Assembly: GCA_964343195.1 (NCBI GenBank)
Contig: CAYFIR010000005.1
Span: 62,001-126,000, forward strand
DNA: 64,000 bases
Source: CAYVAP01 sp964343195
Lineage (GTDB): Bacteria; Bacteroidota; Bacteroidia; J057
Direction: 5' to 3'
This document shows, piece after piece, positions 1 to 7,330 of the stretch. Position 1 is the first letter of the stretch. Every line of letters begins with the position of its first letter. The position numbers were made by a program, and so were the translations under genes. Under the pieces are notes generated by a model. It made no database searches and had not been told where the DNA came from. It saw nothing but the letters and a program-made list of their open reading frames with translations.

Positions 1-866
1 CGATTGATCGAGATACCCCCTCCAAATTTTGGGGGGAAGACGATTTCTCCGAATTCCATTCCACTCAGAGAATCCTCGACGTAGGAGTTATTAAAGGTAG
101 TGAAGCGGTCCGCACTTGATCCGATGGTGTATTCTGCCGTTCCGCCAATCCGGAAAAGAATGGTCGAGGCTTTGTTCAGGGTATCCTGGTAAATGAATCC
201 CCCCTGTACCGCAAGAGCCCTGGCATAAACATCCTGGGTGATGCTGGTTGGTTGGTAAATCCCAACGGTAGAAGTCAAAGAGTCTCCTTCCAGCAGTTGA
301 TTGGTCCAGTTATACTGAGTGTTTCCAAACCTTGCGGCACCGCTGATCCCCAGTCGGAGCTTGTGCCTGAACATATCCTGTCCCAATCCGATAAAAAGCT
401 GGTTCATACCTCCTTCACCAGAGTAAATGGTTTCCTGGGTGAAGGTTGTGTCCTGAAAGTATAGATTCTTGCGGTCGGTTATTTCATACCCGACGGTGCT
501 ATAGGGCGAGAAGCCTATTACCAGCTTGGGACCTTTATTGGGAGGAAAACCAAAGGCCAGATTCTGAAAGCCACCTGTGAACTGTGTGCTATTCTGGGTG
601 CCAGTCCTAACTCCATACAACTGCCCGAATGCAGAAACATCCATGGTGGTGAATAGCAGATCAGCATATCCAGCCGGATTCTGAAAGTTGATGTTGAAGT
701 AGCTATCGGTGGCGATGCTGACGCCCCCCATACCGGCATGGCGAGTTGATACATTGTTGAAGATGTCTCCAATGGCGTATCTTGAATATGGACTTATCGT
801 CAGAGTTTGAGCGCTAAGCTGAAGACCCACTAGGGTCATAAGGATCAATATACTAATGCGGTTCAT
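1..866 (-). CDS. FadL/OmpP1-like outer-membrane beta-barrel protein (C-terminus cut off by window edge)
   Basis: An open frame runs from ATG at 866 off the left edge, giving 288 visible codons. It starts with a signal peptide (MNRISILILMTLVGLQLSAQ) and continues with text typical of Bacteroidota barrels: YSRYAIGD, GMGGVSIAT, NFQNPAGYADL, then many alternating hydrophobic strands and glycine/aromatic-rich turns. The family is thought to form long-chain fatty-acid or similar hydrophobic channels; the substrate here is unknown. The start overlaps the coaX stop as TCAT on the plus strand (ATGA on the coding strand), so it is translationally coupled to coaX. Family assignment rests on the N-terminal pattern only, because the rest lies outside the window. 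Confidence 0.75.
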   Translation of the reverse strand, partial: MNRISILILMTLVGLQLSAQTLTISPYSRYAIGDIFNNVSTRHAGMGGVSIATDSYFNINFQNPAGYADLLFTTMDVSAFGQLYGVRTGTQNSTQFTGGFQNLAFGFPPNKGPKLVIGFSPYSTVGYEITDRKNLYFQDTTFTQETIYSGEGGMNQLFIGLGQDMFRHKLRLGISGAARFGNTQYNWTNQLLEGDSLTSTVGIYQPTSITQDVYARALAVQGGFIYQDTLNKASTILFRIGGTAEYTIGSSADRFTTFNNSYVEDSLSGMEFGEIVFPPKFGGGISIN

Positions 867-1612
867 GCGGTATGAGAGTCGGATACTAGGTGGCAGATTC
901 CTTTGAGGATCAAATTTGAGTCTGCAAAATTGAAGCATTCGAGTTGATTTTCAAAGTGATAAAGATCGCCCCCCGTTAGAAATACCTGTAAATCAGCCCC
1001 CCAGGTATTGCGATACCGATTTATAATTCCTTCGACTTCCGAGATTATCCCATTATACACCCCGGATAGGATGCTGTTTTGGGTGCTATCTCCGATGAGT
1101 GCTGGAATTTCCTCTGGAACTGCCACGAATGGTAACCTGGCCGTAAATTCATGCAATGCGGCAAACCTCATCCGGAGTCCGGGAGAAATTCCGCCGCCAA
1201 GATAGGCCCCGTCTCGCGTAGCAAAGTCGTAGGTGAGCGCGGTCCCGGCGTCAATTACCAGCACAGGCTGTTTGGGGCATTGTGTCCGGGCTGCGACTAC
1301 TCCCAAAATCCGATCAACCCCAAGGGTGGAAGGAGTTGCGTAGCGATTTTCCAGTGGAAAAGAACTGTTGGAGGTAATGGGTACAAACTCGGGGACTACC
1401 TCCTGACTTTGCCAGACAGATAGGTTGGCAGGCTGAAAGTCTGGTCTGGCGACACTGGCCCACCCAACCTTCCGGATCTGCCCTGGGAGAAGCTTGGCTT
1501 TCAGGCTTTCATCCAGGTCGCTTACCGCGACGCGCCAAACCTCCAGGAGACCCGCCCCTGAGAAGATTCCCACTTTTACCTGGGTATTTCCTATGTCAAT
1601 GGCAACGATCAT
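863..1612 (-). CDS. coaX: Type III pantothenate kinase
   Basis: A 249-residue protein that phosphorylates pantothenate with ATP, the first step of coenzyme A synthesis, in the cytoplasm. Visible family marks are the N-terminal phosphate-binding DIGNT at residues 6-10, the central VIDAGTALTYDF, the GGGISPGLRMR segment with the pantothenate pocket, GDSTQNSILSGVYNG, and LTGGD near residue 212. Length is normal for CoaX (about 240-260). It lies 108 bp downstream of the PBP1A gene, behind a terminator, and overlaps the FadL-like gene by 4 bp. The coaX-outer-membrane-protein order is, to my knowledge, common in Bacteroidota. No clear promoter box is visible in the short upstream gap. Confidence 0.95.
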   Translation of the reverse strand: MIVAIDIGNTQVKVGIFSGAGLLEVWRVAVSDLDESLKAKLLPGQIRKVGWASVARPDFQPANLSVWQSQEVVPEFVPITSNSSFPLENRYATPSTLGVDRILGVVAARTQCPKQPVLVIDAGTALTYDFATRDGAYLGGGISPGLRMRFAALHEFTARLPFVAVPEEIPALIGDSTQNSILSGVYNGIISEVEGIINRYRNTWGADLQVFLTGGDLYHFENQLECFNFADSNLILKGICHLVSDSHTA

Positions 1613-1664
1613 GGGTAAGAGGGCGATTCAAAGGGCTTAGTTGCATCAGCCAGATAAAAAAGAT

Positions 1665-1698
1665 GGCCACCTGTGCCTGAGAACAAATACAGGTGGCC
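1665..1698 (-). terminator. Rho-independent terminator of the PBP1A gene
   Basis: A perfect 10-bp stem, GGCCACCTGT at 1665-1674 and ACAGGTGGCC at 1689-1698, with a 14-nt loop. On the minus strand it is followed by a run of six T at about 1655-1661. It lies 23 bp after the PBP1A stop and before coaX. Confidence 0.8.
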
Positions 1699-1720
1699 TA
1701 CTATTGGGATAAAAAAGATG

Positions 1721-4018
1721 TTATTCGAACTCAGAGAAATCGTCAGATCTGGTTCGCCTGGCGGCATTTCCAAACGGATCCTGCTCCGCATCCTGCAACT
1801 GTTCCGCGAAGACCTCTCCGCAATTGAGGTTGTAGTCAAAACCTTCGGGTGACCTGAAAGGTAATTTGGGAATAGCCAGGTCTTCATCCTCGTAAACAGA
1901 CTTCATATAATAGGCCCAAATGGGAAGGGCCATATTCGCACCCTGGCCCAGTTTCATGCTATAAAATCGCATCCTGCGGTCAGCACAGCCTACCCATACT
2001 CCTGAGACGAGGTTGGGGGTGACTCCTACAAACCAGCCATCGGCGTGGTTCTGGGTCGTTCCTGTTTTAGCGCCTATCTGGTTGTCAAATCCGAATCGGT
2101 AACGCAGTCGGGATGCTGTTCCTCCAGGTTCGTCCACCACTCCCTTGAGTAATTCTACCATGAGATATGCGATCTCGGTGTTAAAGGCTTTTTGAGTTGC
2201 GGGAGCAAAGTTGGCCAGCACATTTCCTTTCTGATCTTCTATGCGGGTGATGAAAATCGGTTTGAGGTGGATCCCCTCGTTGGCAAAGGTGCCATAGGCT
2301 CCGGTCAGTTCCAGAACCGATAGCTCTGCTGTCCCCAAACAGAGGGAGGGGACTGGCTCGAGGTGTGACTCAATGCCGCATTTATGGGCAGTGCGCACTA
2401 CAGTTGCCGGCTTCACGGCATCCATCAATCGAGCTGTGATCAGATTGGTGGAGGTGGCGAGTGCGCGACGCAGGGTCATATACCCTCCGAATTTCCCATC
2501 TGCATTGCTGGGAATCCAGTCGGTGCCTTCCCCATCTACATTTTCAAAAACCACCGGCTGGTTCAGTGCCTGATCGCAGGGCTTCCAGCCATTTTGCATG
2601 GCCGTGGCATACACAAAGGGCTTGAAAGTAGAACCCACCTGTCGCCGGCTCTGGGCTACGTGGTCATATTTAAAGTGGCGAAAGTCAATTCCACCCACCC
2701 AGGCTTTCACGTACCCATTTCGGGGGTCAACTGAAGCCATTCCTGTCTCCAGGATTTTGGCGTAGTACTTCAGGGAATCCATGGGAGTCATGACCGTATC
2801 GATGTCCCCTTCCCAGGAGAAAATCGACATCTCATGTGGCTCCTCAAATTCTGCCCGAATCTGCTCTTCGTTCTTTCCCTGTCGCCTGGCACTGTGGTAG
2901 CGCTCGCTCATACGCATGAGGTCATCCAGGATGCTGGGGTCATAGCGATATGGCTCACGGCCATTCATTTGCTGAAAAAAGTCTCCCTGAAGGTCCGTAA
3001 GGTGCTTTCGGACGGCTTCTTCTGCGTGGATTTGCATCCGGGAGTCGATGGTGGTATAAATTTTCAGGCCATCAGTGTAGAAGTTATAATGGCTTCCATC
3101 CGCCTTGGTATGGGTTTCACACCATTCGATCATGAAGTCACGAACCGCCTGCCGAAAATAGGTGGCGATTCCCTTCTCGTGTTCCATCCCCTGCACAGCT
3201 GTGACAAGTGGCAGGGCCTTGACAGAGTCAATGTTTATTTCTTCCGGGTCCAGGAATTCATGACGGACCATGAGGTCGATAACCAGGTTGCGCCGCGAGA
3301 TAACCGTATCTGGGCGGCGGGTAGGGTCAAATACACCCTGTCCTTTCAGCATGCCTACCATCACAGCAGATTCTTCAATGGTCAGGTCCCGCGAACTTTT
3401 TCCGAATAGCCGCTGGGAGGCCATTTCGATGCCGTAGGCATTGCTATAAATATTGACCGTATTGAGGTAGGCCTCGATGATCTCCTGCTTGGTATAATTC
3501 TTTTCCAGGATGGCGGATACAATGATCTCCTTGATCTTTCTGGTGACTGTGCGGGCCTGACCGACCGCATCAAAGAGGTTGCGTGACAACTGCATGGTGA
3601 TGGTAGACCCACCTGAAGTTGTACCCGTGAGGTAGCGCTTGACGATGGATACCACCGACATCTGATCCACCCCGGAATGTTGGTAAAAACGTGCATCCTC
3701 TGTGGCAATGAGGGCATCTACCACATAGGGTGACATGTCGTTGAGGCTTACATTGACCCGATTTTCCTCGGAATAGAAATTATCCAGTACCACTCCATCC
3801 ATGGAAATTACCTGAGTGGACAGACTGGCTTGTGGGTTCTCAATCTGCTCCAGTGGAGGAAGATCGGTCGTGGCTTGCCAAATAAAAACAAGTACCCCCA
3901 GTACGACAAGTCCGACCAGGCTCAAAAATGTAATTCGTGGCCACCTAAAGGAGGGACGGGCAGGGCTGTGGGAGTCATTACTTGACCTTTCCTGCTCAGA
4001 TTGGGTAGACGAGTCCAT
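1721..4018 (-). CDS. Class A penicillin-binding protein 1A (glycosyltransferase/transpeptidase)
   Basis: A 765-residue bifunctional peptidoglycan synthase that polymerises lipid II and cross-links stem peptides in the periplasm, anchored by one membrane helix at residues about 28-47. The GT51 domain shows ATEDARFYQH with catalytic Glu107, GGSTITMQLSRNLF (136-149) and KIKEIIVSAILEKNYTKQEI (161-180). The transpeptidase domain shows all three boxes: SxxK at Ser463-Lys466, SxN at 523-525 (STN), and KTGT at 651-654. A positively charged/polar N-tail of about 27 residues is cytoplasmic. Length and order are standard for PBP1A (mrcA/ponA type). A strong Bacteroidota promoter lies 46 bp upstream and a terminator lies downstream, so it is probably monocistronic. 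Confidence 0.96.
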   Translation of the reverse strand: MDSSTQSEQERSSNDSHSPARPSFRWPRITFLSLVGLVVLGVLVFIWQATTDLPPLEQIENPQASLSTQVISMDGVVLDNFYSEENRVNVSLNDMSPYVVDALIATEDARFYQHSGVDQMSVVSIVKRYLTGTTSGGSTITMQLSRNLFDAVGQARTVTRKIKEIIVSAILEKNYTKQEIIEAYLNTVNIYSNAYGIEMASQRLFGKSSRDLTIEESAVMVGMLKGQGVFDPTRRPDTVISRRNLVIDLMVRHEFLDPEEINIDSVKALPLVTAVQGMEHEKGIATYFRQAVRDFMIEWCETHTKADGSHYNFYTDGLKIYTTIDSRMQIHAEEAVRKHLTDLQGDFFQQMNGREPYRYDPSILDDLMRMSERYHSARRQGKNEEQIRAEFEEPHEMSIFSWEGDIDTVMTPMDSLKYYAKILETGMASVDPRNGYVKAWVGGIDFRHFKYDHVAQSRRQVGSTFKPFVYATAMQNGWKPCDQALNQPVVFENVDGEGTDWIPSNADGKFGGYMTLRRALATSTNLITARLMDAVKPATVVRTAHKCGIESHLEPVPSLCLGTAELSVLELTGAYGTFANEGIHLKPIFITRIEDQKGNVLANFAPATQKAFNTEIAYLMVELLKGVVDEPGGTASRLRYRFGFDNQIGAKTGTTQNHADGWFVGVTPNLVSGVWVGCADRRMRFYSMKLGQGANMALPIWAYYMKSVYEDEDLAIPKLPFRSPEGFDYNLNCGEVFAEQLQDAEQDPFGNAARRTRSDDFSEFE

Positions 4019-4063
4019 GAGATTTTAAATCTGGTAAAAAGGACCGAAGAAGTCACTTTGCTC

Positions 4064-4095
4064 CAAAGGTAAAAAATACTGATTCAGCGGACAAA
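4064..4095 (-). promoter_or_regulatory. Bacteroidota-type promoter for PBP1A
   Basis: Read on the minus strand this is TTTG (4095-4092), a 20-nt spacer, then TACCTTTG (4071-4064). It matches the known Bacteroidota sigma-A consensus (TTTG, about 19-20 nt, TAnnTTTG) at every defined position. It is 46 bp upstream of the ATG at 4018. Confidence 0.8.
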
Positions 4096-4287
4096 AGCCA
4101 AGTTTCACTTGTCTGGTCAATCCGGTCCGAAGTAGCCAGGAATTTTTATTAGTAGAACAGAGACGCTAATTTGTAGGGCAATACGCCAACCTCCAATCCA
4201 TCTGAATCGCATCATCTCTATAGATGGCCTCCATGATTATCGTGGATGTCTGCCCCAACCTGATCTGCAACTATTTTTAAGGCTCCT

Positions 4288-4734
4288 ATGACATCATTTG
4301 AAGCAAGTTTTGAGGAGATGCTGGAAGCAAAGATTAAGAAATCAGTACCTATTATCCGGCCAGAGGTGCTGGCATCCTATGGGTTGAATCGATTTTTTAT
4401 CCTTGATACCCGCTCTGCCCATGAATATGACACCAGCCATTTACCAGGAGCGATACGGGTAGGGTACAGGGATTTTGATCTCGGAAAACTTTCTGACTAC
4501 CCGCTGGATAGCTGTTTACTGGTTTACTGTAGCGTCGGCTACCGGAGCGAGCAGGTTGGGGAAAAGCTAATGGAGGCGGGGTATAGCAAGGTGTTTAACC
4601 TGTATGGAGGGATATTTGGCTGGAAGAATCAGGGCAGGGTAATACTGAATGACAGCGAGTTCCCAACCGAGCGGGTCCACACCTACAGCGAGAAGTGGGG
4701 CCAGTGGCTAAAAACTGGTGAAAAAGTATTCTAA
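4288..4734 (+). CDS. Rhodanese-like domain protein
   Basis: A 148-residue single rhodanese domain. These proteins carry sulfur on a catalytic cysteine as a persulfide, for sulfur transfer or redox roles. The active-site loop CSVGYRS places the nucleophile at Cys81. The upstream marks DTRSAHEYDTSHLPGA and the late LYGGIFGWKNQGR are classic for the fold. There is no signal peptide, so it is probably cytoplasmic. The C-terminal tail after residue 120 is a short extension rich in Trp and charged residues (YSEKWGQW). It is followed 76 bp later by folD on the same strand. The sulfur acceptor cannot be read from the sequence. Confidence 0.9.
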   Translation: MTSFEASFEEMLEAKIKKSVPIIRPEVLASYGLNRFFILDTRSAHEYDTSHLPGAIRVGYRDFDLGKLSDYPLDSCLLVYCSVGYRSEQVGEKLMEAGYSKVFNLYGGIFGWKNQGRVILNDSEFPTERVHTYSEKWGQWLKTGEKVF

Positions 4735-4766
4735 TAGGAATCAATGGCTGGTATCAGTCACTTGGT

Positions 4767-4774
4767 TATCTTTG
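4767..4774 (+). promoter_or_regulatory. Candidate -7 promoter box for folD
   Basis: TATCTTTG matches the Bacteroidota TAnnTTTG box exactly and lies 36 bp upstream of the folD start. No good TTTG is found 19-20 nt further upstream, so support is partial. Confidence 0.45.
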
Positions 4775-4810
4775 TGCCAACAAGTCCAGTATCCTTAATC
4801 ATCGATTGCA

Positions 4811-5743
4811 TTGAAAGCCCAATTACTTGACGGGAAGGCACTTTCCCTGACCATCAAAAACGAGATCCGGGACGAAGTATCTCAAATCCTTCAATCCGGC
4901 AAGAGACCTCCCTACCTGGTTGCCATCCTGGTCGGCGACAATCCCGCATCCCGCACCTATGTCAAAAACAAGATGCAGGACTGCGAATATGTTGGATTTA
5001 GCTCTACCCTCAAGCGACTGCCTAGCTCCATCTCCGAGGAAGACCTGCTGGCAAAAGTTGAGGAATTTAACCAGAACCCTGATGTAGATGGCATCATCGT
5101 GCAGATGCCGCTACCGGAGCACATCACCCCCCAGAAGGTGACGCAGGCCATAGACCCCAGCAAGGATGTAGACGGATTTCACCCTATGAATGTAGGGCTG
5201 ATGACCCTGAATTTTCCCTGCCTGATGCCTGCGACTCCATCCGGAATCCTCGAATTGCTCCGCCGTAACAACATCGAGACCAAAGGAAAGCACTGTGTGA
5301 TGGTAGGGCGTAGCCGGATTGTTGGTAGGCCTACTTCGATCATGATGTCCAGAGGGGGCAAGCCTGGCGAAGCCACCGTGTCACTTTGCCATAAGTACAC
5401 CTCCCCTGAGATGCTACAGGATATCGTCAGCCAGGGAGATATTGTCATCGTAGCGGTCGGGATACACAACCTTATCACAGCAGAGATGATCAAGCCTGGT
5501 GCAATCGTAATTGACGTGGGCATGAATCGAGTGGTCGACAGTACCCGTAAATCAGGTTTTCGACTGACAGGTGATGTGGATTTTGATCCCGTTTCGGAAA
5601 AGGCTTCCTACATCACACCTGTGCCGGGTGGGGTAGGGCCCATGACCCGGGTCATGTTGCTGCGCAATACGCTGGATGCATTTAACCTTCGCATGGGAAT
5701 TACCACGGGCTTCCCAGATCGCATTACCTACGGGGAAGAATAG
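4811..5743 (+). CDS. folD: Bifunctional methylenetetrahydrofolate dehydrogenase/cyclohydrolase
   Basis: A 310-residue cytoplasmic enzyme that interconverts 5,10-methylene-THF, methenyl-THF and 10-formyl-THF with NADP, supplying one-carbon units for purines and formyl-Met. Visible marks are RTYVKNKMQDCEYVG, which holds the conserved Tyr50 and catalytic Lys54, then QMPLPEH, PSKDVDGFHPMN, and the Rossmann segment VMVGRSRIVGRP, and TPVPGGVGPMTRVMLL. Translation must start at TTG 4811, because the conserved LLDGKAL segment follows directly and no in-frame ATG precedes it. It is slightly longer than most FolD proteins owing to a short C-terminal tail. It lies between a rhodanese gene and a FAD oxidoreductase gene in the same direction. 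Confidence 0.96.
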   Translation: MKAQLLDGKALSLTIKNEIRDEVSQILQSGKRPPYLVAILVGDNPASRTYVKNKMQDCEYVGFSSTLKRLPSSISEEDLLAKVEEFNQNPDVDGIIVQMPLPEHITPQKVTQAIDPSKDVDGFHPMNVGLMTLNFPCLMPATPSGILELLRRNNIETKGKHCVMVGRSRIVGRPTSIMMSRGGKPGEATVSLCHKYTSPEMLQDIVSQGDIVIVAVGIHNLITAEMIKPGAIVIDVGMNRVVDSTRKSGFRLTGDVDFDPVSEKASYITPVPGGVGPMTRVMLLRNTLDAFNLRMGITTGFPDRITYGEE

Positions 5744-5795
5744 CATTGAGTAGCAGGAATTGGGATACTGATCAATTAACCCTGAACGATGATTC

Positions 5796-6863
5796 ATGAC
5801 CAAGCATTACGTCATATTGGGAGGAGGGCTGGCGGGTAGCTTCGTAGCTGCGCGGCTATGCCTCGCTGGTCAGCGGGTGACCCTCATTGATGATCGGAAT
5901 CCCCATAGTGCCAGTCGTGCTGCGGCGGGGCTTTTCAATGTCATAACCGGGAGATTCGGTGCCAAAAGCTGGCTGGCAGATGAGCTACTTAAGGAAATAA
6001 AAGACTTTTTCGCACAGCATGAACTGGCTGAACTCAGGGACCTGATTCATTATCGGCCCATATATCGCCCTTTTAAAACGGAGGAAGAATACAATAAGTG
6101 GACCGGGAGAAGCGCAGATCCAGCGTTTACCCATTTGGCCAGAATGGAAGAAAACCCCGTGTTGCCCGAAGTAATTCACAATCCCCTGGGCGGCATCATG
6201 ATTCAGGGTTGTGGATGGGCTTCAGTGGGGGAACTGGTAGATGGCCTTTTGCTTCACCTTGAGTTAAAATTTTTGCTCCGTCGGCTTACTGGGCGCTTAT
6301 CCTATAACGCCATTGACCTGGAGAAAAAACAACTGCAGTTGCGAAATGAGTACCTGGAGTTCGACGAACTGATCAGTTGTGAGGGCCATGCGCTTACGGA
6401 GAATCCATGGTTTGACTTTGTCCCCCTGATTCCAAACAAGGGGGAAATACTGGAATTAAGGATTCCGAATCTGGATATCCCCTTTGTGCTTAGCAAAAAA
6501 ATCTACCTGGTACCTGTAAGGGAAGACCGTTGGATATGCGGCTCCACTTATGCCAATCAGTTTGAAAATGCAAGCCCAACTGAGGAAGGCCGGGCCGAGA
6601 TAGAATCCCATTTGAGAAAGGCGATAAAGGTCCCCTATGAGGTCACAGGTCACTGGACAGGCATCCGGCCTACGACTCCCAATCGAAGGCCCATAGTGGG
6701 GACCCACCCAGAGATCGGGCATCTGCATATCATAAATGGATTTGGGACCAAGGGAATGTTACTCGCCCCGTACACTTCTCGTCTACTGGTTGAGGGCCTG
6801 ATTCATGGGAAATGGAATATTCCCCAGGAAGCAAGCCTGGATCGTTTCCTCCCTCAAAGCTGA
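5796..6863 (+). CDS. FAD-dependent oxidoreductase of the D-amino-acid oxidase (DAO) fold
   Basis: A 355-residue protein with an N-terminal dinucleotide-binding motif (Gly9-x-Gly11-xx-Gly14 in VILGGGLAG), then an acidic end of strand 2 (TLIDD) and ASRAAAGLFNVITG, which resembles the second FAD-contact segment of DAO enzymes. Near the C-terminus WTGIRPTTPNRRPIVG and NGFGTKGMLLAPY are the usual FAD-closing segment. The family oxidises amines or amino acids, with release of imine or keto acid. The substrate is not evident; I see no exact match to ThiO or MnmC. It starts 52 bp after folD and may be co-transcribed. No signal peptide, so cytoplasmic. Confidence 0.85.
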   Translation: MTKHYVILGGGLAGSFVAARLCLAGQRVTLIDDRNPHSASRAAAGLFNVITGRFGAKSWLADELLKEIKDFFAQHELAELRDLIHYRPIYRPFKTEEEYNKWTGRSADPAFTHLARMEENPVLPEVIHNPLGGIMIQGCGWASVGELVDGLLLHLELKFLLRRLTGRLSYNAIDLEKKQLQLRNEYLEFDELISCEGHALTENPWFDFVPLIPNKGEILELRIPNLDIPFVLSKKIYLVPVREDRWICGSTYANQFENASPTEEGRAEIESHLRKAIKVPYEVTGHWTGIRPTTPNRRPIVGTHPEIGHLHIINGFGTKGMLLAPYTSRLLVEGLIHGKWNIPQEASLDRFLPQS

Positions 6864-6887
6864 TAGCCCTTACAGGAGAATCGGCGA

Positions 6888-7247
6888 TTACTCAATGGTG
6901 AGTGGATACTGCTGTACTTCTTCAGCGGTCTGTACCACCATTTCATAACGCCCCTTGGGCCAGCGGCGCACATTCACGAGGGTGCTGGTTCGCTCCCATT
7001 CAGGATTGAGTACCCTTCTGGCCATTAGGCTCCCGTGGCAATCATAGATGCTGAGGGTAGCCCGAGTGTCAGAAGTTAGCTGAACGGTGAAGCTTTCCTT
7101 GGCCTTCACTGGCTCCAGGTCAAATAGTTGACCACTTTCATTGTAAATCTCGTAAGGTAGGATAACCTCGGGGGATATCCAGGCGATGTTTGTCATTGCC
7201 ATGACCAGAAGCAAGGGTAATACTGAGCGAAAACTGGTCTGGATCAT
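6888..7247 (-). CDS. Small secreted protein resembling a stand-alone T9SS sorting domain (DUF3244-like)
   Basis: A 119-residue protein with a signal peptide over residues 1 to about 24. The remainder has the strand pattern of a C-terminal sorting domain: FTVQLTSDTRATLSIYD, then HGSLMARRVL, then WPKGRYEMVVQT and a short last strand. It lacks any cargo domain. The same pattern occurs in the small secreted DUF3244 family of Bacteroidota, so that is the main alternative. It lies 83 bp downstream of the large T9SS cargo gene on the same strand and may share its transcript. I do not know a function. Confidence 0.6.
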   Translation of the reverse strand: MIQTSFRSVLPLLLVMAMTNIAWISPEVILPYEIYNESGQLFDLEPVKAKESFTVQLTSDTRATLSIYDCHGSLMARRVLNPEWERTSTLVNVRRWPKGRYEMVVQTAEEVQQYPLTIE

Positions 7248-7330
7248 TGTTTCATGAGATAAAAAAGTGGAACTCTCTCGAATATTTCTTTGGGTGCGAA
7301 TTTTGAGCCAAACTCAGACCCAATAGCTGA

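Noticed and set aside
2834..3409. 191-codon plus-strand frame inside PBP1A
   Set aside because: It is antisense to conserved GT51/transpeptidase motifs and has no recognisable domain.
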